From the NCBI GenBank assembly GCA_016715505.1, contig JADJZY010000015.1:1-64000 (forward strand): a stretch of DNA of 64,000 nucleotides, given 5' to 3'. This stretch comes from Bacteroidota bacterium (lineage in GTDB: Bacteria; Bacteroidota; Bacteroidia; Chitinophagales; Chitinophagaceae). Below are positions 17,335 to 26,761 of this stretch, piece after piece. The notes below the pieces were generated by a model. The model worked only from the letters and a program-made list of their open reading frames with translations. It had not been told where the DNA came from and did no database searches. Position numbers and translations under genes: made by a program. Each line of letters begins with the position of its first letter. Within the stretch, counting starts at the first letter, position 1.

Positions 17335-19030
17335 TCAAACGTGCTTGACCAAAACATTGATTAACTCAATCCGCTTATTTTGCCCTTGAGCATCAATATC
17401 CATATGCTCCGAAGCCGGAATAGCCGGTAGTCCCGGCATACGCATCATATCACCCAAAATCGGAATAATAAATCCCGCTCCCGCCGCAAATTCAAATTCA
17501 CGCACATTAATCACAAATCCACTCGGGCGACCAACTACACTTTCCTTGTCCGATAAGGATTTCTGCGTTTTGCCATACATACCGGTAATTGATCATAACC
17601 CAGATTTTGAATCATCTTTAATTGTGTTCTCGCTTTTGAAGAATATTCAACGCCCGCTGCACCATAAATCTCGGTAGCAATCATTTTGATCTTTTCTTCA
17701 ACCGGTAAACTCCAGTCATACAAGGTTTAAAATGGTTCACACCACTTTCAATCACATCACAAACCGCTTGTGCCAATTCGCGGGTTCCTTCTCCACCTTT
17801 GCAAAACCATAGGAGACAATGGCTTGTACACCTTTGTTTTGCACATTGTTCTTTTACAAAATTGATTTCTTCTTCTGTATCATTCGGGAAATGGTTGATA
17901 GCCACAACAGGCGTTAATCCAAATTTTTTACAGTTCTCAATATGCTTTTCTAAATTCCCGTATCCTTTCGAAACACGCTCCAGACTAGCCGTATTGTATT
18001 CTTCTTTTTTAGCCCCACCATGATGACGCAGCGCACGAATAGTAGCGACAAGTACAATGGCATCCGGAGCTAAACCACCATATCCGCATTTGATATTCAT
18101 GAATTTTTCTGCACCTAAATCGGCACCAAAACCGGCTTCTGTTACCACATAATCGCCCAGTGAAAGTCCCATTTTAGTAGCCAGTATAGTATTGGTTCCT
18201 TGTGCGATATTGGCAAAAGGTCCACCATGAAGGATGGCCGGATTGCCTTCCAGGGTTTGTACCAGATCTTGGCTTAATGGCATCTTTAAAGTAAGGCCAT
18301 GGCACCTTCGGCTTTCAAATCGCGGGCAAAATGGGTTTTTTATCAAACGTAAATCCAACAAAAATATTCCTAGTCTTTGTTTCAGGTCTTCAATGTTTTT
18401 ACTCATACACAAAATCGCCATCACTTCAGAGGCCGGTGTGATATTAAAACCGTCTTCACGGGGTATGCCATTCGCTGTACCACCAATGCCAATCACAATA
18501 TGTCGCAATGCACGGTCATTCATATCCATCACCCGTTTCCAGGTAATCGTGCGCGGGTCAATATTGAGGTTATTTTGTTTGTTCTGTAAATTGTTGTCGA
18601 TGAGGGCTGCCAATAAATTATTGGCTTTTTCAATGGCTGCAAAGTCGCCGGTAAAATGCAGATTGATATCTTCCATCGGAATCACCTGGGAGTATCCACC
18701 ACCGGCGGCGCCACCTTTTATTCCAAACACAGGCCCCAACGAAGGTTCGCGCAATACCACCACCGCTTTTTTGCCAATCTTGTTTAATCCTTCATTGAGT
18801 CCGATCGAGACCGTTGTTTTACCCTCTCCCGCTGGTGTTGATTGATCGCTGATACCAGAATCAATTTCGCTTTTTTTATTTTTCTTCATCAATCAGCTCC
18901 AGGGCAACTTACTTTTATATTTACCATAATACTGTAAAAATCATTTTCATCAATGCCCACCTTTATGAGCAATTACTTTGATGTGTTCAATCGGCGCATT
19001 TTGTGCAATCTCTAAATCGGATGGAAACAT
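17335..19030 (-). pseudogene. fhs: Formate-tetrahydrofolate ligase, frame-broken
   Basis: Composite of about 560 codons, the normal family size. The N-terminus MFPSDLEIAQNAPIEHIKVIA (start 19030) is in one frame. The P-loop region TPAGEGKTTVSIGLNEGLNKIGK and EPSLGPVFGIKGGAAGGGYSQV, then TLEGNPAILHGGPFANIAQGTN, lie in 17681-18892. The C-terminus GRPSGFVINVREFEFAAGAGF ... MPGLPAIPASEHMDIDAQG ends at 17335. Shifts occur near 17580, 17720, 18300-18370 and 18890. It catalyses ATP-dependent formation of 10-formyl-THF in one-carbon metabolism. Motifs are intact across frames, so sequencing error is more likely than decay. Confidence 0.88.
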
Positions 19031-20228
19031 ATTTTACTTTTTTTTTCGTTTTGTAATGAAGACATCAAATATAAACCTAAATTTTGCAGTTGAAAAACAG
19101 CCAAGGGCAAAAACGAATATTACTGTTTTCATATTCGTAATCCCGAAGAATCGGGAAACGGCTATTGTCACGGCATTATACCACAATTTTTGACTACTTT
19201 ATATTTCGTTTTGGTCTAAGAAAATCAAATATTTGGGCTAATTGGCCACAGTATGATTTTCTAATACCAATTCAACGCTAAGAAGAAACTCAAGAAAACA
19301 CCATCTAACTTTTATTGATTAGTAAAAATAATATCCTCGTAGGGGGCATATTCGGCCTTTGCTCTTTGGGCGTGAAAAAATTTGAATCGGGCGTAGCCTG
19401 CTTCCGGCTGTTCGAAGCCGAAGCCAAAGCGAAGGCAAGTTTCGGAAGTAGGCCGCTCGATGAGAATTTTTAATACCAATTCCAACGAAAAATAGTCGAA
19501 TGACTATTTGAGTTGTGAAGTGGTTTATGCCGAGACAATTTGTGTTTAGTCCAATCAAAATTGGACTATTACAGAAATGGATTCGGTATTAGCCTAAAGA
19601 GCAACAGCCTTGAATTTTTGGCTCCACCTTTTGTTTTGATTTCATGCCGTAGCAGTATTTGTTTAGCCCGATGAAATCTGGATATTACAAATACGCTAAC
19701 GGTACAAGACAACAGGTGGAAAACAAGATTGATAGCAATTTCTGCACTTAGGGAAATCCCAGCTTGAATTTAGTCAATATGAATTACAAGAGACCTAAAT
19801 AAACTTAATATATCAACGATTGGCTTACGAGCTCTTACAGCAATTAGAGAGATGAATTGATAGATAGACCAATTCATACTGTTGTTTATACTAGCCTGTA
19901 CCGAAGTACTCTTTGTTTGACGAGCAACGAGTATTTCGGTAATAGGATAGTTGTTTAGACCAAATTTATTGGTCAGACCTGTGCCGATGATGTGGATGTA
20001 CCTGATGGAACGAGGTTACAGCCAAACTATCGGTATTACAAATATCACATCGGTATAATTCCCGGTTTCCGAGCAAATCCTTTACAGGCGTTATTTACAA
20101 TAGCTTTGCGCCTTGTCACCGAAAATTCTCTGATAAAAAATCAATTCCTCACCACTGTAATTTTAGTCCTTTAAACCTTTTTTCTTTTCTTAACATGTTC
20201 AGGGTCAGAATTGGTTAAATTTGCCCAC
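19031..20228. other. 1.2-kb non-coding stretch with hairpin and short repeats
   Basis: No credible gene on either strand. Contains a perfect 9-bp stem TAGTCCAAT-CAAA-ATTGGACTA (19547-19568), a 6-bp stem GACCAA/TTGGTC (19958-19974), and a 13-bp arm pair TACCGAAGTACTC/GAGTATTTCGGTA with one mismatch (19899-19911, 19929-19941). A longer imperfect palindrome is built on GCCTGCTTCCG/CGGAAGTAGGC near 19397-19463. GTTTAGnCC recurs before 19551, 19670 and 19960, and CGGTATTA(C/G) near 19586 and 20031. It looks like a patch of REP-like, diverging intergenic repeats. Confidence 0.5.
20216..20223 (+). promoter_or_regulatory. -7 box TAAATTTG, 5 nt before the DUF2480 start
   Basis: Perfect match to the Bacteroidota TAnnTTTG box. 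The distance to ATG 20229 implies transcription starting at or next to the start codon. No good -33 TTG at 17-23 nt is visible. Confidence 0.4.
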
Positions 20229-20744
20229 ATGGACACCTTGGTCAATAAAGTGGCTGAAAGCGGAATCATTACGCTAAATCTCGAATCATTTCTGCCGAAT
20301 CAGGTCATGCCTTTCGATTTAAAACCTTTTCTATTCATGGAGCTGATTCTGAAGGAAAAGGATTTTCGGGCTGCCTTACTCGCTCACGATTGGTCGCAAT
20401 ACCAGCAGGCTCACGTGGCCATTTATTGTTCTACCGATGCCATCATCCCGGTATGGGCATATATGTTGGTGGCGCAATATCTTCAACCACATGTGGCATC
20501 TCTGAGCATGTCTACACCCGAAGCAGCTGCTGTTCAACTTTGTTTGCGCAATATCGAGGCTATGGACCTGCAGCCGTATATCGATCAACGTGTGGTGATC
20601 AAAGGTTGTGGCGAAATTCCCATCCCCGATGCCGCTTATTCGGCCGTCACTTTCAAACTTCGTCCTGTCGTGAAAAGCCTCATGTATGGCGAACCATGTA
20701 GTACAGTACCAATTTTTAAACGCAAGGCCATTCAACCGGCCTGA
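20229..20744 (+). CDS. DUF2480 family protein
   Basis: 171 aa from ATG 20229. Recognised by the family's conserved blocks: NKVAESGIITLNLE, LILKEKDFRAALLAHDWSQY, VAIYCSTDAIIPVWAYMLVA, VVIKGCGEIPIPDAAY and RPVVKSLMYGEPCSTVPIFK. Full length and intact. Cytosolic, conserved in Bacteroidota, function not established; the paired Cys in IKGC and EPCS are family features. Starts at the edge of the repeat-rich intergenic stretch and is followed 29 nt later by a lytic transglycosylase gene on the same strand. Confidence 0.88.
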   Translation: MDTLVNKVAESGIITLNLESFLPNQVMPFDLKPFLFMELILKEKDFRAALLAHDWSQYQQAHVAIYCSTDAIIPVWAYMLVAQYLQPHVASLSMSTPEAAAVQLCLRNIEAMDLQPYIDQRVVIKGCGEIPIPDAAYSAVTFKLRPVVKSLMYGEPCSTVPIFKRKAIQPA

Positions 20745-20773
20745 TTATTTTCACCCATCTATTTGATCTATTT

Positions 20774-21727
20774 ATGATGTTACAAAAAACGCAAACGGCT
20801 CTTCTATTGCTCCTTGTTTCTGGCGGTATTCTTCAAGCACAGGAGCATAATCCACGATATATTAAGGAATTGCAAGTCGAACCAAATACACAGGTGGCAC
20901 CTGCAAGTTCACGTGCCATTGGACCGCACATGCCCCTCAAAATTGTTTCGCCCAATTTGCCCAAAACCTTTACGCTGTTCGGCGAAAAAGTACCGCTCGA
21001 AATATGGGATGTGCGCGAACGTTTCGACCGCGAACTACTTGTGAATACTTATATGCAAGGCAGTACCAGTTATATCATCAAACTCATGGGGCGCTGGATG
21101 CCCATCATCGAAGAGCGCCTCAAAGTTCATGGTGTGCCCGACGATTTTAAATATCTCTGCATCGCCGAAAGTGCCTTACAAAATCAAACTTCTAAGGCCG
21201 GGGCAGTTGGCTTCTGGCAATTTATGCCCGGCACCGCACCTTCCTTTGGCCTCCATATCGATCACGAAGTAGATGAACGTTATCATCCTGAAAAATCGAC
21301 CGATGCAGCCTGTCGTTACCTCAAGCAAGCCTACGATAAATTTGGGAATTGGACAGCCGCAGCCGCTTCTTATAATTGTGGAATGGGCGGGTACAATGGG
21401 GCCATGACTGCCCAGGGCGAAAGTAGTTTTTATAATCTCCTCCTGCCCGAAGAAACCATGCGTTATATTTTTCGGATTGCAGCCTTAAAATTTATTCTCG
21501 AAAATCCCCAGCGTTCCGGATTTCATTTCGAAGAAGATGACGTCTATCATCCCCTCAAACTTCGCCGCGAAACCATTCAGTTTGGGGTTGGCAGCCTCAT
21601 CGCTTTTGCGAAAAGTAAGGGCACCAATTATAAAACCCTCAAAATGCTCAATCCCTGGTTGCGCGATAAAACCCTCAGCAACAGCAAAGGCCGCACTTAC
21701 ACCATTTTACTGCCAGCCGCACCTTAA
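20774..21727 (+). CDS. Membrane-bound or periplasmic lytic murein transglycosylase (SLT domain)
   Basis: 317 aa, signal peptide to about residue 22 (LLLLLVSGGILQAQE). SLT domain over about residues 108-230: LCIAESALQNQTSKAGAVGFWQFMP contains the catalytic Glu and the conserved GxWQFMP. AAASYNCGMGGYNGA is the AYNxG motif of MltD-like enzymes. The C-terminal 50 residues (YKTLKMLNPWLRDKTL...YTILLP) look like a LysM-type module. It cleaves peptidoglycan glycan strands to 1,6-anhydro products in the periplasm. Intact gene. Confidence 0.87.
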   Translation: MMLQKTQTALLLLLVSGGILQAQEHNPRYIKELQVEPNTQVAPASSRAIGPHMPLKIVSPNLPKTFTLFGEKVPLEIWDVRERFDRELLVNTYMQGSTSYIIKLMGRWMPIIEERLKVHGVPDDFKYLCIAESALQNQTSKAGAVGFWQFMPGTAPSFGLHIDHEVDERYHPEKSTDAACRYLKQAYDKFGNWTAAAASYNCGMGGYNGAMTAQGESSFYNLLLPEETMRYIFRIAALKFILENPQRSGFHFEEDDVYHPLKLRRETIQFGVGSLIAFAKSKGTNYKTLKMLNPWLRDKTLSNSKGRTYTILLPAAP

Positions 21728-22187
21728 GCTTTTTAGAAGGGGAGCATGGTGGCACTGCTTCTTTTTATCCTCCATCCTGCCTTTGCTCCAATCTGCGCCG
21801 CTATCGCCGGGCGCAGGATTTCCGCGACAGTCAGGCTATGTGGCAGCGGTTATCTCATCGGCGCTTCAAATTCAAGGAAGCGTTCAAAGGATAGTACATT
21901 GGTACAGCCCTTGGACGATGACGCGGAAGTTGATGATGCCGATGAGAAGTGAAAAATTAAATGATGAATGTAAACTTATTCGACTAAAAAGAAAGAAAGT
22001 CGTGCACCAAATGATAGCTAAATCCCCTTCAAATATTCTAGAATAAATAGTTTTCAAGTTAAACAGCAGCTTCCATTTAGGCTCACAACCTTGATGATTC
22101 CAACGGCATTGGTGGAATATGGGCTATATCAAAAATAAAAGTGCCCGACTTTTTTTAACTCTGCATATCAACGATTAACTTTAATGC
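21728..22187. other. Intergenic 460 bp, no supported gene
   Basis: Frames here (for example 21746-21952) lack family features and have odd composition. Part of it, GCTCCAATC ... GCAGGATTTCCGCG around 21787-21824, resembles the GC-rich repeat at 61930-61970. A TAACTTTA box at 22176-22183 sits 4 nt before the upp start and is one base off the TAnnTTTG consensus. Confidence 0.45.
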
Positions 22188-22838
22188 ATGGTACATCATC
22201 TGGCAAAAAACAATTCTCTGGTCAACGAGTGGGTCAACGATTTACGCAATGTTGAAGTCCAAACACAACGCATGCGCTTCCGTCGGAATATGGAACGAAT
22301 TGGTGAAGTATGCGCTTACGAAATTAGCAAAACCATGCCTTATGAAGCGGCTGAAATCAATACACCGCTGGGTATTTATAATGCACAAACATTATCGCAT
22401 CAACCGGTTATCGCCACCATCTTTCGTGCCGGCTTCCCTTTGTTTCAAGGCATGCTGAATTTTTTCGACAAAGCCGATTGTGCTTTTGTGGCAGCTTATC
22501 GCAAACACAATCAGGATGGCAGTTTTAATATCAACCAGGAATATGTCACTTGTCCTGATTTAAGCGGCCGAACCCTCATCATTGCCGATCCCATGCTGGC
22601 CACCGGAGCATCCCTCATCATGGCCTTGGATGAGTTATTCGAATACGGACAACCCGCTGCAGTGCATGTTGTGGTGGCTATTGCCTGTACCGAAGGCATC
22701 GAAAATCTGATTCAAAAATATCCCGACTTCACCATTTGGGCCGCAGATATTGATGATGAATTAACTGCAAAAGGTTATATCGTGCCCGGTCTCGGCGATG
22801 CCGGCGATTTATCGTTTGGCAGTAAAATGCAGTTCTAA
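22188..22838 (+). CDS. upp: Uracil phosphoribosyltransferase
   Basis: 216 aa, intact. PRPP-binding loop ADPMLATGASLIMALDEL (about residues 132-149), the flexible region IATIFRAGFPLFQGM, and the uracil-binding C-terminus YIVPGLGDAGDLSFGSK. Converts uracil plus PRPP to UMP in pyrimidine salvage; cytosolic. ATG at 22188 chosen: MVHHLAKNNSLVNEWVNDLR matches the usual N-terminus. The gene ends 6 nt before the stop of the convergent gpsA gene. Confidence 0.95.
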   Translation: MVHHLAKNNSLVNEWVNDLRNVEVQTQRMRFRRNMERIGEVCAYEISKTMPYEAAEINTPLGIYNAQTLSHQPVIATIFRAGFPLFQGMLNFFDKADCAFVAAYRKHNQDGSFNINQEYVTCPDLSGRTLIIADPMLATGASLIMALDELFEYGQPAAVHVVVAIACTEGIENLIQKYPDFTIWAADIDDELTAKGYIVPGLGDAGDLSFGSKMQF

Positions 22839-22844
22839 AAAAGC

Positions 22845-23842
22845 CTAGCTGCAAAAACCTTCAATCATCTTAAACCCATCATGCGGCGGTTGCTGTTTCC
22901 AGAGGATGTCGTAAATCACATCCGCAATGGGGAGTTTGTAGTCAATACGTTCGCATATCCGATGAATGCCTCGGCTGGCATAATACCCCTCAGCCACCAT
23001 ATTTAATTCCAGTTTGGCAGCAGCAACACTATACCCTTTTCCAATATAGTTACCAAAGGTTCGATTGCGGCTATGCATTGAGTAACAAGTCACCAGTAAA
23101 TCACCTAAGTAGGCACTGGTATTATAGTGGTGTAAACTTTGGGTACTGATCACATCCATGAAGGTTTGTAATTCGGCAAAACAATTGGTGATGTACACAC
23201 TCAAAAAATTATCGCCATAATCCAATCCATGCGCGATGCCTGCACCCAAGGCATAAATATTTTTAAGCACCGCTGCATATTGCACCCCATAAATGTCTGT
23301 ACTAACGACCGTATTTAAATGTTCACCCTGAAATTGTTTGGCTGCATCAATAGCCAGACGCTCATTGGACGAAGCAAATGTGAGATAGGATAGTTTTTCG
23401 GCGGCCACTTCTTCGGCATGACAGGGTCCACTGATGCAGGCATATTGTACATCCAAAACGCCAAAATTTTCATGCAGATACTCATTCAGCAATAAGGCTT
23501 GTTCCGGTAAGATTCCTTTTATAGCCGACAAAATATTTTTGTTCAAAAAACTATCTTTAGGCAGAACTTGCAAAGCATCTGCAATAAATGCAGAGGAATA
23601 CCAATCACTACCAAATCAGCAGCCTGAACTGCCTCTGCCATATTTTCGTAAAAAACAATGTTGTCGACATTGTATTCCACCATACTTAGGTAATGCGGAT
23701 TATGACCTTTTGTTTTTAAATGATGTAAGGCTTCTGCACTTCGCATCCACCAATTAATCGGATGCCCGTTATCATTGAGTAGTTTAGCCAATGCCGAACT
23801 CCAGCTACCGTTTCCCAATATGGTAATGCGTTGATTTGACAT
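22845..23842 (-). CDS. gpsA: NAD(P)H-dependent glycerol-3-phosphate dehydrogenase, one frameshift
   Basis: Start at 23842: MSNQRITILGNGSWSSALAKLL holds the dinucleotide-binding GxGxxxxA. The frame breaks near 23600; restoring one base gives IGIPSAFIADALQVLPKD and joins the downstream frame 22845-23573. That carries SGPCHAEEVA, the catalytic Lys in AAVLKNIYALGAGI and GDLLVTCYSMHSRNRTFG. Total about 332 aa, typical. Reduces DHAP to glycerol-3-phosphate for phospholipid synthesis. A TATCTTAG-type box lies just upstream near 23857. The break is a single-base event and the gene is most likely functional in the organism. Confidence 0.92.
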
Positions 23843-23902
23843 AACAAGTTGGCGCTAAGATAATCAATCGGAAGGCTAATCATTCTTCCAACATGGAATT
23901 TT

Positions 23903-24733
23903 TTACAAATGCGAACGCCTGAATTTAAAATAACTTTTTCGCCAGATGAATCCTAAAATTAAACCCACAATCCATATAGGCCATATATACAAACAAGCAC
24001 TGACTAGGGTGGCCAGTATTTGCCATCCACCATCCAATGCATGAAACAGCCGTATACCGATGGGTGTATGATATTCATGCGTTGTAGCCAAAAAATTAGA
24101 GATATTTTGCGCACGCCCCTGAAGTTGAATATCGAACCATAAATAGGCGCTTTTGTATTGAAGCGATTGATTGTCTACTTTTCTTTGTGCCATTTGATTT
24201 TGCATTTGTAGCTGATCCATGTCAGGGTCTTTGCTTAATGCTGAATTGGAAGCATTCAATGTTTCATTCAATACCAACTGATCAGTAATGTCATTTTCGT
24301 CGAGTAAAAGATGTTCAATGGCAGCGTTGTTTTTCAGCATCGCATGAATGAATGTATCTCCTTGGCTAGCAGGAATCCTGACCTTTAATTCTGCAAAGGG
24401 TTGCAGGCGATAGGTATATCGGGTTGAGTCCAGACTCACTTCCTGTTCATTCAAAAATTCACGGTTCGATTTCATTTCATAATGGTATACATGACCATTG
24501 AGCGATTGAATGAGTTGCTGGAGTTGAGCCACTTCTTCATGAACATTTTCTACTTGTAATTCCAAAGCCGCGGTTTTAATCACCTGTCTGGATGAGGCAT
24601 TCTTTGTGCTAGAGGCGGTACCAACACCGGGTGAAGATTCTTCGAAACTGGATTCACGAGTAGCTTGATTTTTGCAGGCCCCAAGTATAAGGACCCCTGC
24701 GGCTACTAGGGTAGCCCAATATTTTTTTTGCAT
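23903..24733 (-). CDS. DUF4349 domain-containing lipoprotein
   Basis: 276 aa. Lipoprotein signal with lipobox LILGAC (Cys about residue 20). A disordered Ser/Glu linker is followed by the DUF4349 core: RQVIKTAALELQVENVHEEVAQLQQLIQ, a coiled-coil-prone segment, ELKVRIPASQGDTFIHAM and LDENDITDQL. A C-terminal transmembrane segment pair (ILATLVSACLYIWPIWIVGLILGFIW) is followed by a basic tail. The family is membrane-anchored in the cell envelope with unknown function. Intact. Confidence 0.85.
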   Translation of the reverse strand: MQKKYWATLVAAGVLILGACKNQATRESSFEESSPGVGTASSTKNASSRQVIKTAALELQVENVHEEVAQLQQLIQSLNGHVYHYEMKSNREFLNEQEVSLDSTRYTYRLQPFAELKVRIPASQGDTFIHAMLKNNAAIEHLLLDENDITDQLVLNETLNASNSALSKDPDMDQLQMQNQMAQRKVDNQSLQYKSAYLWFDIQLQGRAQNISNFLATTHEYHTPIGIRLFHALDGGWQILATLVSACLYIWPIWIVGLILGFIWRKSYFKFRRSHL

Positions 24734-24916
24734 GTAAAAGGAATTTTTAATTGATTCCTTTCAGGTTTATTTGTAACCTTCTTGTACTGTTATACAATTT
24801 ATAAAATTCCAAAACAGCCTCGGGTATTTCAAAGTAAAATGAATGTTTGATTTATGGCATTGTTATAATACCGGTTCGAAAAAAGAATTGATTTCCTAAA
24901 CATGACGAGCACAAAA

Positions 24917-24939
24917 AAAATCCGCACAAGGCGGATTTT
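24917..24939 (-). terminator. Intrinsic terminator of the HU gene
   Basis: AAAATCCGC-ACAAG-GCGGATTTT forms a 9-bp stem. On the minus strand it ends in a T run (complement of the A run at 24913-24920). It lies 21 nt after the HU stop codon. Confidence 0.75.
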
Positions 24940-24960
24940 AAAATCAGTGAGCTGATGAAA

Positions 24961-25236
24961 TTACTTAGCAACTTTCGTGCTCAGTTCTTTACCCGCTTTG
25001 AATTTCGCAACTTTTTTCGCTGCGATTTTGATTTCTTTACCTGTTTGAGGATTACGACCTACACGGGCAGCACGCTTAGAAACAGAGAATGTTCCGAAAC
25101 CTACCAATGTTACTTTGTTACCTTTTTTCAGGGTAGCAGTTACTGAATCAGTGAAAGCATCCAATGCTGCACCGGCTTGTGTTTTTGTGCAATCAGCCGC
25201 TTTGGCCATTGCTTCGATTAAATCCGCTTTGTTCAT
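24961..25236 (-). CDS. HU family DNA-binding protein
   Basis: 91 aa, full length. MNKADLIEAMAKAADCTKTQAGAALDAF helices, GFGTFSVSKRAARVGRNPQTGKEI is the HU signature with the DNA-clamping beta arm, and KVAKFKAGKELS closes the fold. A histone-like dimer that bends and compacts DNA in the nucleoid. Flanked by a promoter-like TACTTTAG box upstream and a strong hairpin terminator downstream, so it is a monocistronic unit. Confidence 0.95.
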   Translation of the reverse strand: MNKADLIEAMAKAADCTKTQAGAALDAFTDSVTATLKKGNKVTLVGFGTFSVSKRAARVGRNPQTGKEIKIAAKKVAKFKAGKELSTKVAK

Positions 25237-25278
25237 TCTTTTTAGAAATTTAAGGGTGATGAAATTTGTTTAGATGCG

Positions 25279-25307
25279 CTAAAGTACTACGTTTTAACAC
25301 ACAGCAA
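25279..25307 (-). promoter_or_regulatory. Candidate HU promoter (TTG-N18-TACTTTAG)
   Basis: On the minus strand a TTG at 25305-25307 is followed after 18 nt by TACTTTAG (25279-25286), one base off TAnnTTTG. Predicted leader of about 35-40 nt to the ATG at 25236. Confidence 0.4.
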
Positions 25308-25401
25308 AATTTTTTTTCGGCTGAAACGCCCGCCATTAAAGGATTTGCACAAATTATTCACATTTGTTTGCTTCTAAAGCCCTATCTGTTGTGCATTTCA
25401 G

Positions 25402-25707
25402 CTAATCAATTGTTTCCATTAAACTCCGAAATGCGATAAATCGGTCACCAAAGCGATCAAATCCTTTTTGACGGAGTTTGGGAGCCTCTTCATCAATATA
25501 TTGTTGATATCGTCGCGGGGTGCTGGTATAATACTGTACACTAAAGGTCAACCCTTCTTCATCGTGTGGTTCCAATAAGCGGGTAAAAACAGCCCGATCA
25601 AAGTAGCCGGTAGCCAACACTTCAGGAATATGTTCGTGCTGCATCCAGTTTAACCAGTTCGCTTCAATATCCGCATAAATTTTAATGGTCACGTTGTAAA
25701 TAATCAT
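25402..25707 (-). CDS. DUF4286 family protein
   Basis: 101 aa, intact. MIIYNVTIKIYADIEANWLNWMQHEHIPEVLATGYF matches the conserved family start, and later blocks FSVQYYTSTPRRYQQYIDEEAP and FGDRFIAFRSLME are also present. A dimeric alpha-beta barrel (ferredoxin-like) fold is typical of such proteins. Function unknown. The stop of the exonuclease gene is 5 nt upstream on the same strand, so the two are likely cotranscribed. Confidence 0.82.
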   Translation of the reverse strand: MIIYNVTIKIYADIEANWLNWMQHEHIPEVLATGYFDRAVFTRLLEPHDEEGLTFSVQYYTSTPRRYQQYIDEEAPKLRQKGFDRFGDRFIAFRSLMETID

Positions 25708-25712
25708 CGATA

Positions 25713-26474
25713 TTATTTTAGTTCTAAGCTAATCGGACAGTGATCCGAGTGTTTGGCATCGGGGTGTATGGCGGCAAATTGAAGTTGCTTTTTTAAAGCT
25801 TCTGATACATTAATATAATCGATTCTCCATCCCTTGTTATTGGCCCTTGCATTGGCTCTAAAACTCCACCAGCTATATTGATGTGCTTCCTGATTAAATA
25901 CGCGGAAAGCATCCACCATACCGCATTCAAAAAACTGATCCATCCAGGCCCTTTCTTCCGGTAAGAATCCACTGGAATTTTTGTTCCCTTTCGGATCGTG
26001 GATATCAATTTCACGATGACAAATATTATAGTCGCCCGATAGGATGAGTTTTGGATGCCGTTTTAGTTGTTCCTTTAAAAAATGTAAATAGGATTCCAGA
26101 AATTCCATTTTATAAGCCTGGCGGTCTTCGCCACTACTGCCACTCGGGAAGTATGTATTGATTAATTGAAAATGGTCAAACTTGAGTTGAATCACACGGC
26201 CTTCATAATCGGCTTGTTCCAATCCACATCCCAAAATCACTTCTTCGGGTTTTATCTTGCTAATGACCCCCACGCCACTATATCCTTTTTTTTGGGCAGG
26301 AAACCAATAACAATAATATCCAATTTCTTCAAACAATGCGGATGGAATATCAGCAAGTGAAGCTTTTAATTCCTGAAAACAATAGATATCGGCCTTGTCC
26401 TGCTGAATCCATTCAAGGAGTCCTTTATTTAAAGCCGAACGAATACCATTCAAATTATAAGATACTATACGCAT
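25713..26474 (-). CDS. xth: Exodeoxyribonuclease III
   Basis: 253 aa, intact. Endonuclease/exonuclease/phosphatase fold with all landmarks: YNLNGIRSA (metal-binding Asn), CFQELKA (metal-binding Glu), GDYNICHREIDIHDPKG, the DNA-contacting RIDYINVS and the terminal catalytic SDHCPISLEL. AP endonuclease and 3'-5' exonuclease in base-excision repair. ATG 26474 (MRIVSYNLNGIR) is the normal family start. Confidence 0.93.
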   Translation of the reverse strand: MRIVSYNLNGIRSALNKGLLEWIQQDKADIYCFQELKASLADIPSALFEEIGYYCYWFPAQKKGYSGVGVISKIKPEEVILGCGLEQADYEGRVIQLKFDHFQLINTYFPSGSSGEDRQAYKMEFLESYLHFLKEQLKRHPKLILSGDYNICHREIDIHDPKGNKNSSGFLPEERAWMDQFFECGMVDAFRVFNQEAHQYSWWSFRANARANNKGWRIDYINVSEALKKQLQFAAIHPDAKHSDHCPISLELK

Positions 26475-26520
26475 ATTTATTTATTAAGGATGAGGCCGTT
26501 ACAAAAGGTACTGACAAATA

Positions 26521-26601
26521 TTAATGAAACATTGGCACCGCATTCAGGATGTAAATAAAAACAATACCTCCTAAAAAACCTATACGAGCGATGTTATCCA
26601 A
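26521..26601 (-). CDS. Possible 26-aa hydrophobic micro-ORF
   Basis: TTG start at 26601, LDNIARIGFLGGIVFIYILNAVPMFH to the stop at 26521. A single membrane-spanning helix is predicted from composition. The preceding codons (MQKELGYKL in the neighbouring frame) would join with one shift to give about 34 residues. It lies in the 287-nt gap before the xth start. Could be chance. Confidence 0.2.
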   Translation of the reverse strand: MDNIARIGFLGGIVFIYILNAVPMFH

Positions 26602-26714
26602 TTTGTAATTTATAGCCCAATTCTTTTTGCATCAGAAATCATTACGCTTGGTACGATGAAAGGAAGTTGGGAGTGGAATGCCATTGCAATATCAATAGGC
26701 AGGATTCGTCAAAA

Positions 26715-26741
26715 TAAAAAAGGCTCCCTTAATGGAAGCCT
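26715..26741 (-). terminator. Intrinsic terminator of the T9SS gene 26762-27436
   Basis: Minus strand AGGCTTCC-ATTAA-GGGAGCCT followed by TTTTTT. The stem has one mismatch (C/A). Located 20 nt after the stop codon. Confidence 0.7.
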
Positions 26742-26761
26742 CTCTATAAAATATGTTTAAA

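Noticed and set aside
18234..18845. Plus-strand ORF of 203 codons
   Set aside because: Antisense shadow of formate-tetrahydrofolate ligase, whose motifs on the minus strand are unmistakable.
19992..20174. 60-codon plus-strand ORF in the intergenic stretch
   Set aside because: No homology-like features, no promoter or conserved motif, and it overlaps short hairpin repeats.
21537..22046. Plus-strand ORF of 169 codons overlapping the lytic transglycosylase end
   Set aside because: Its first half is an out-of-frame shadow of the transglycosylase gene and the rest has no family features; composition matches the intergenic GC-rich repeat.
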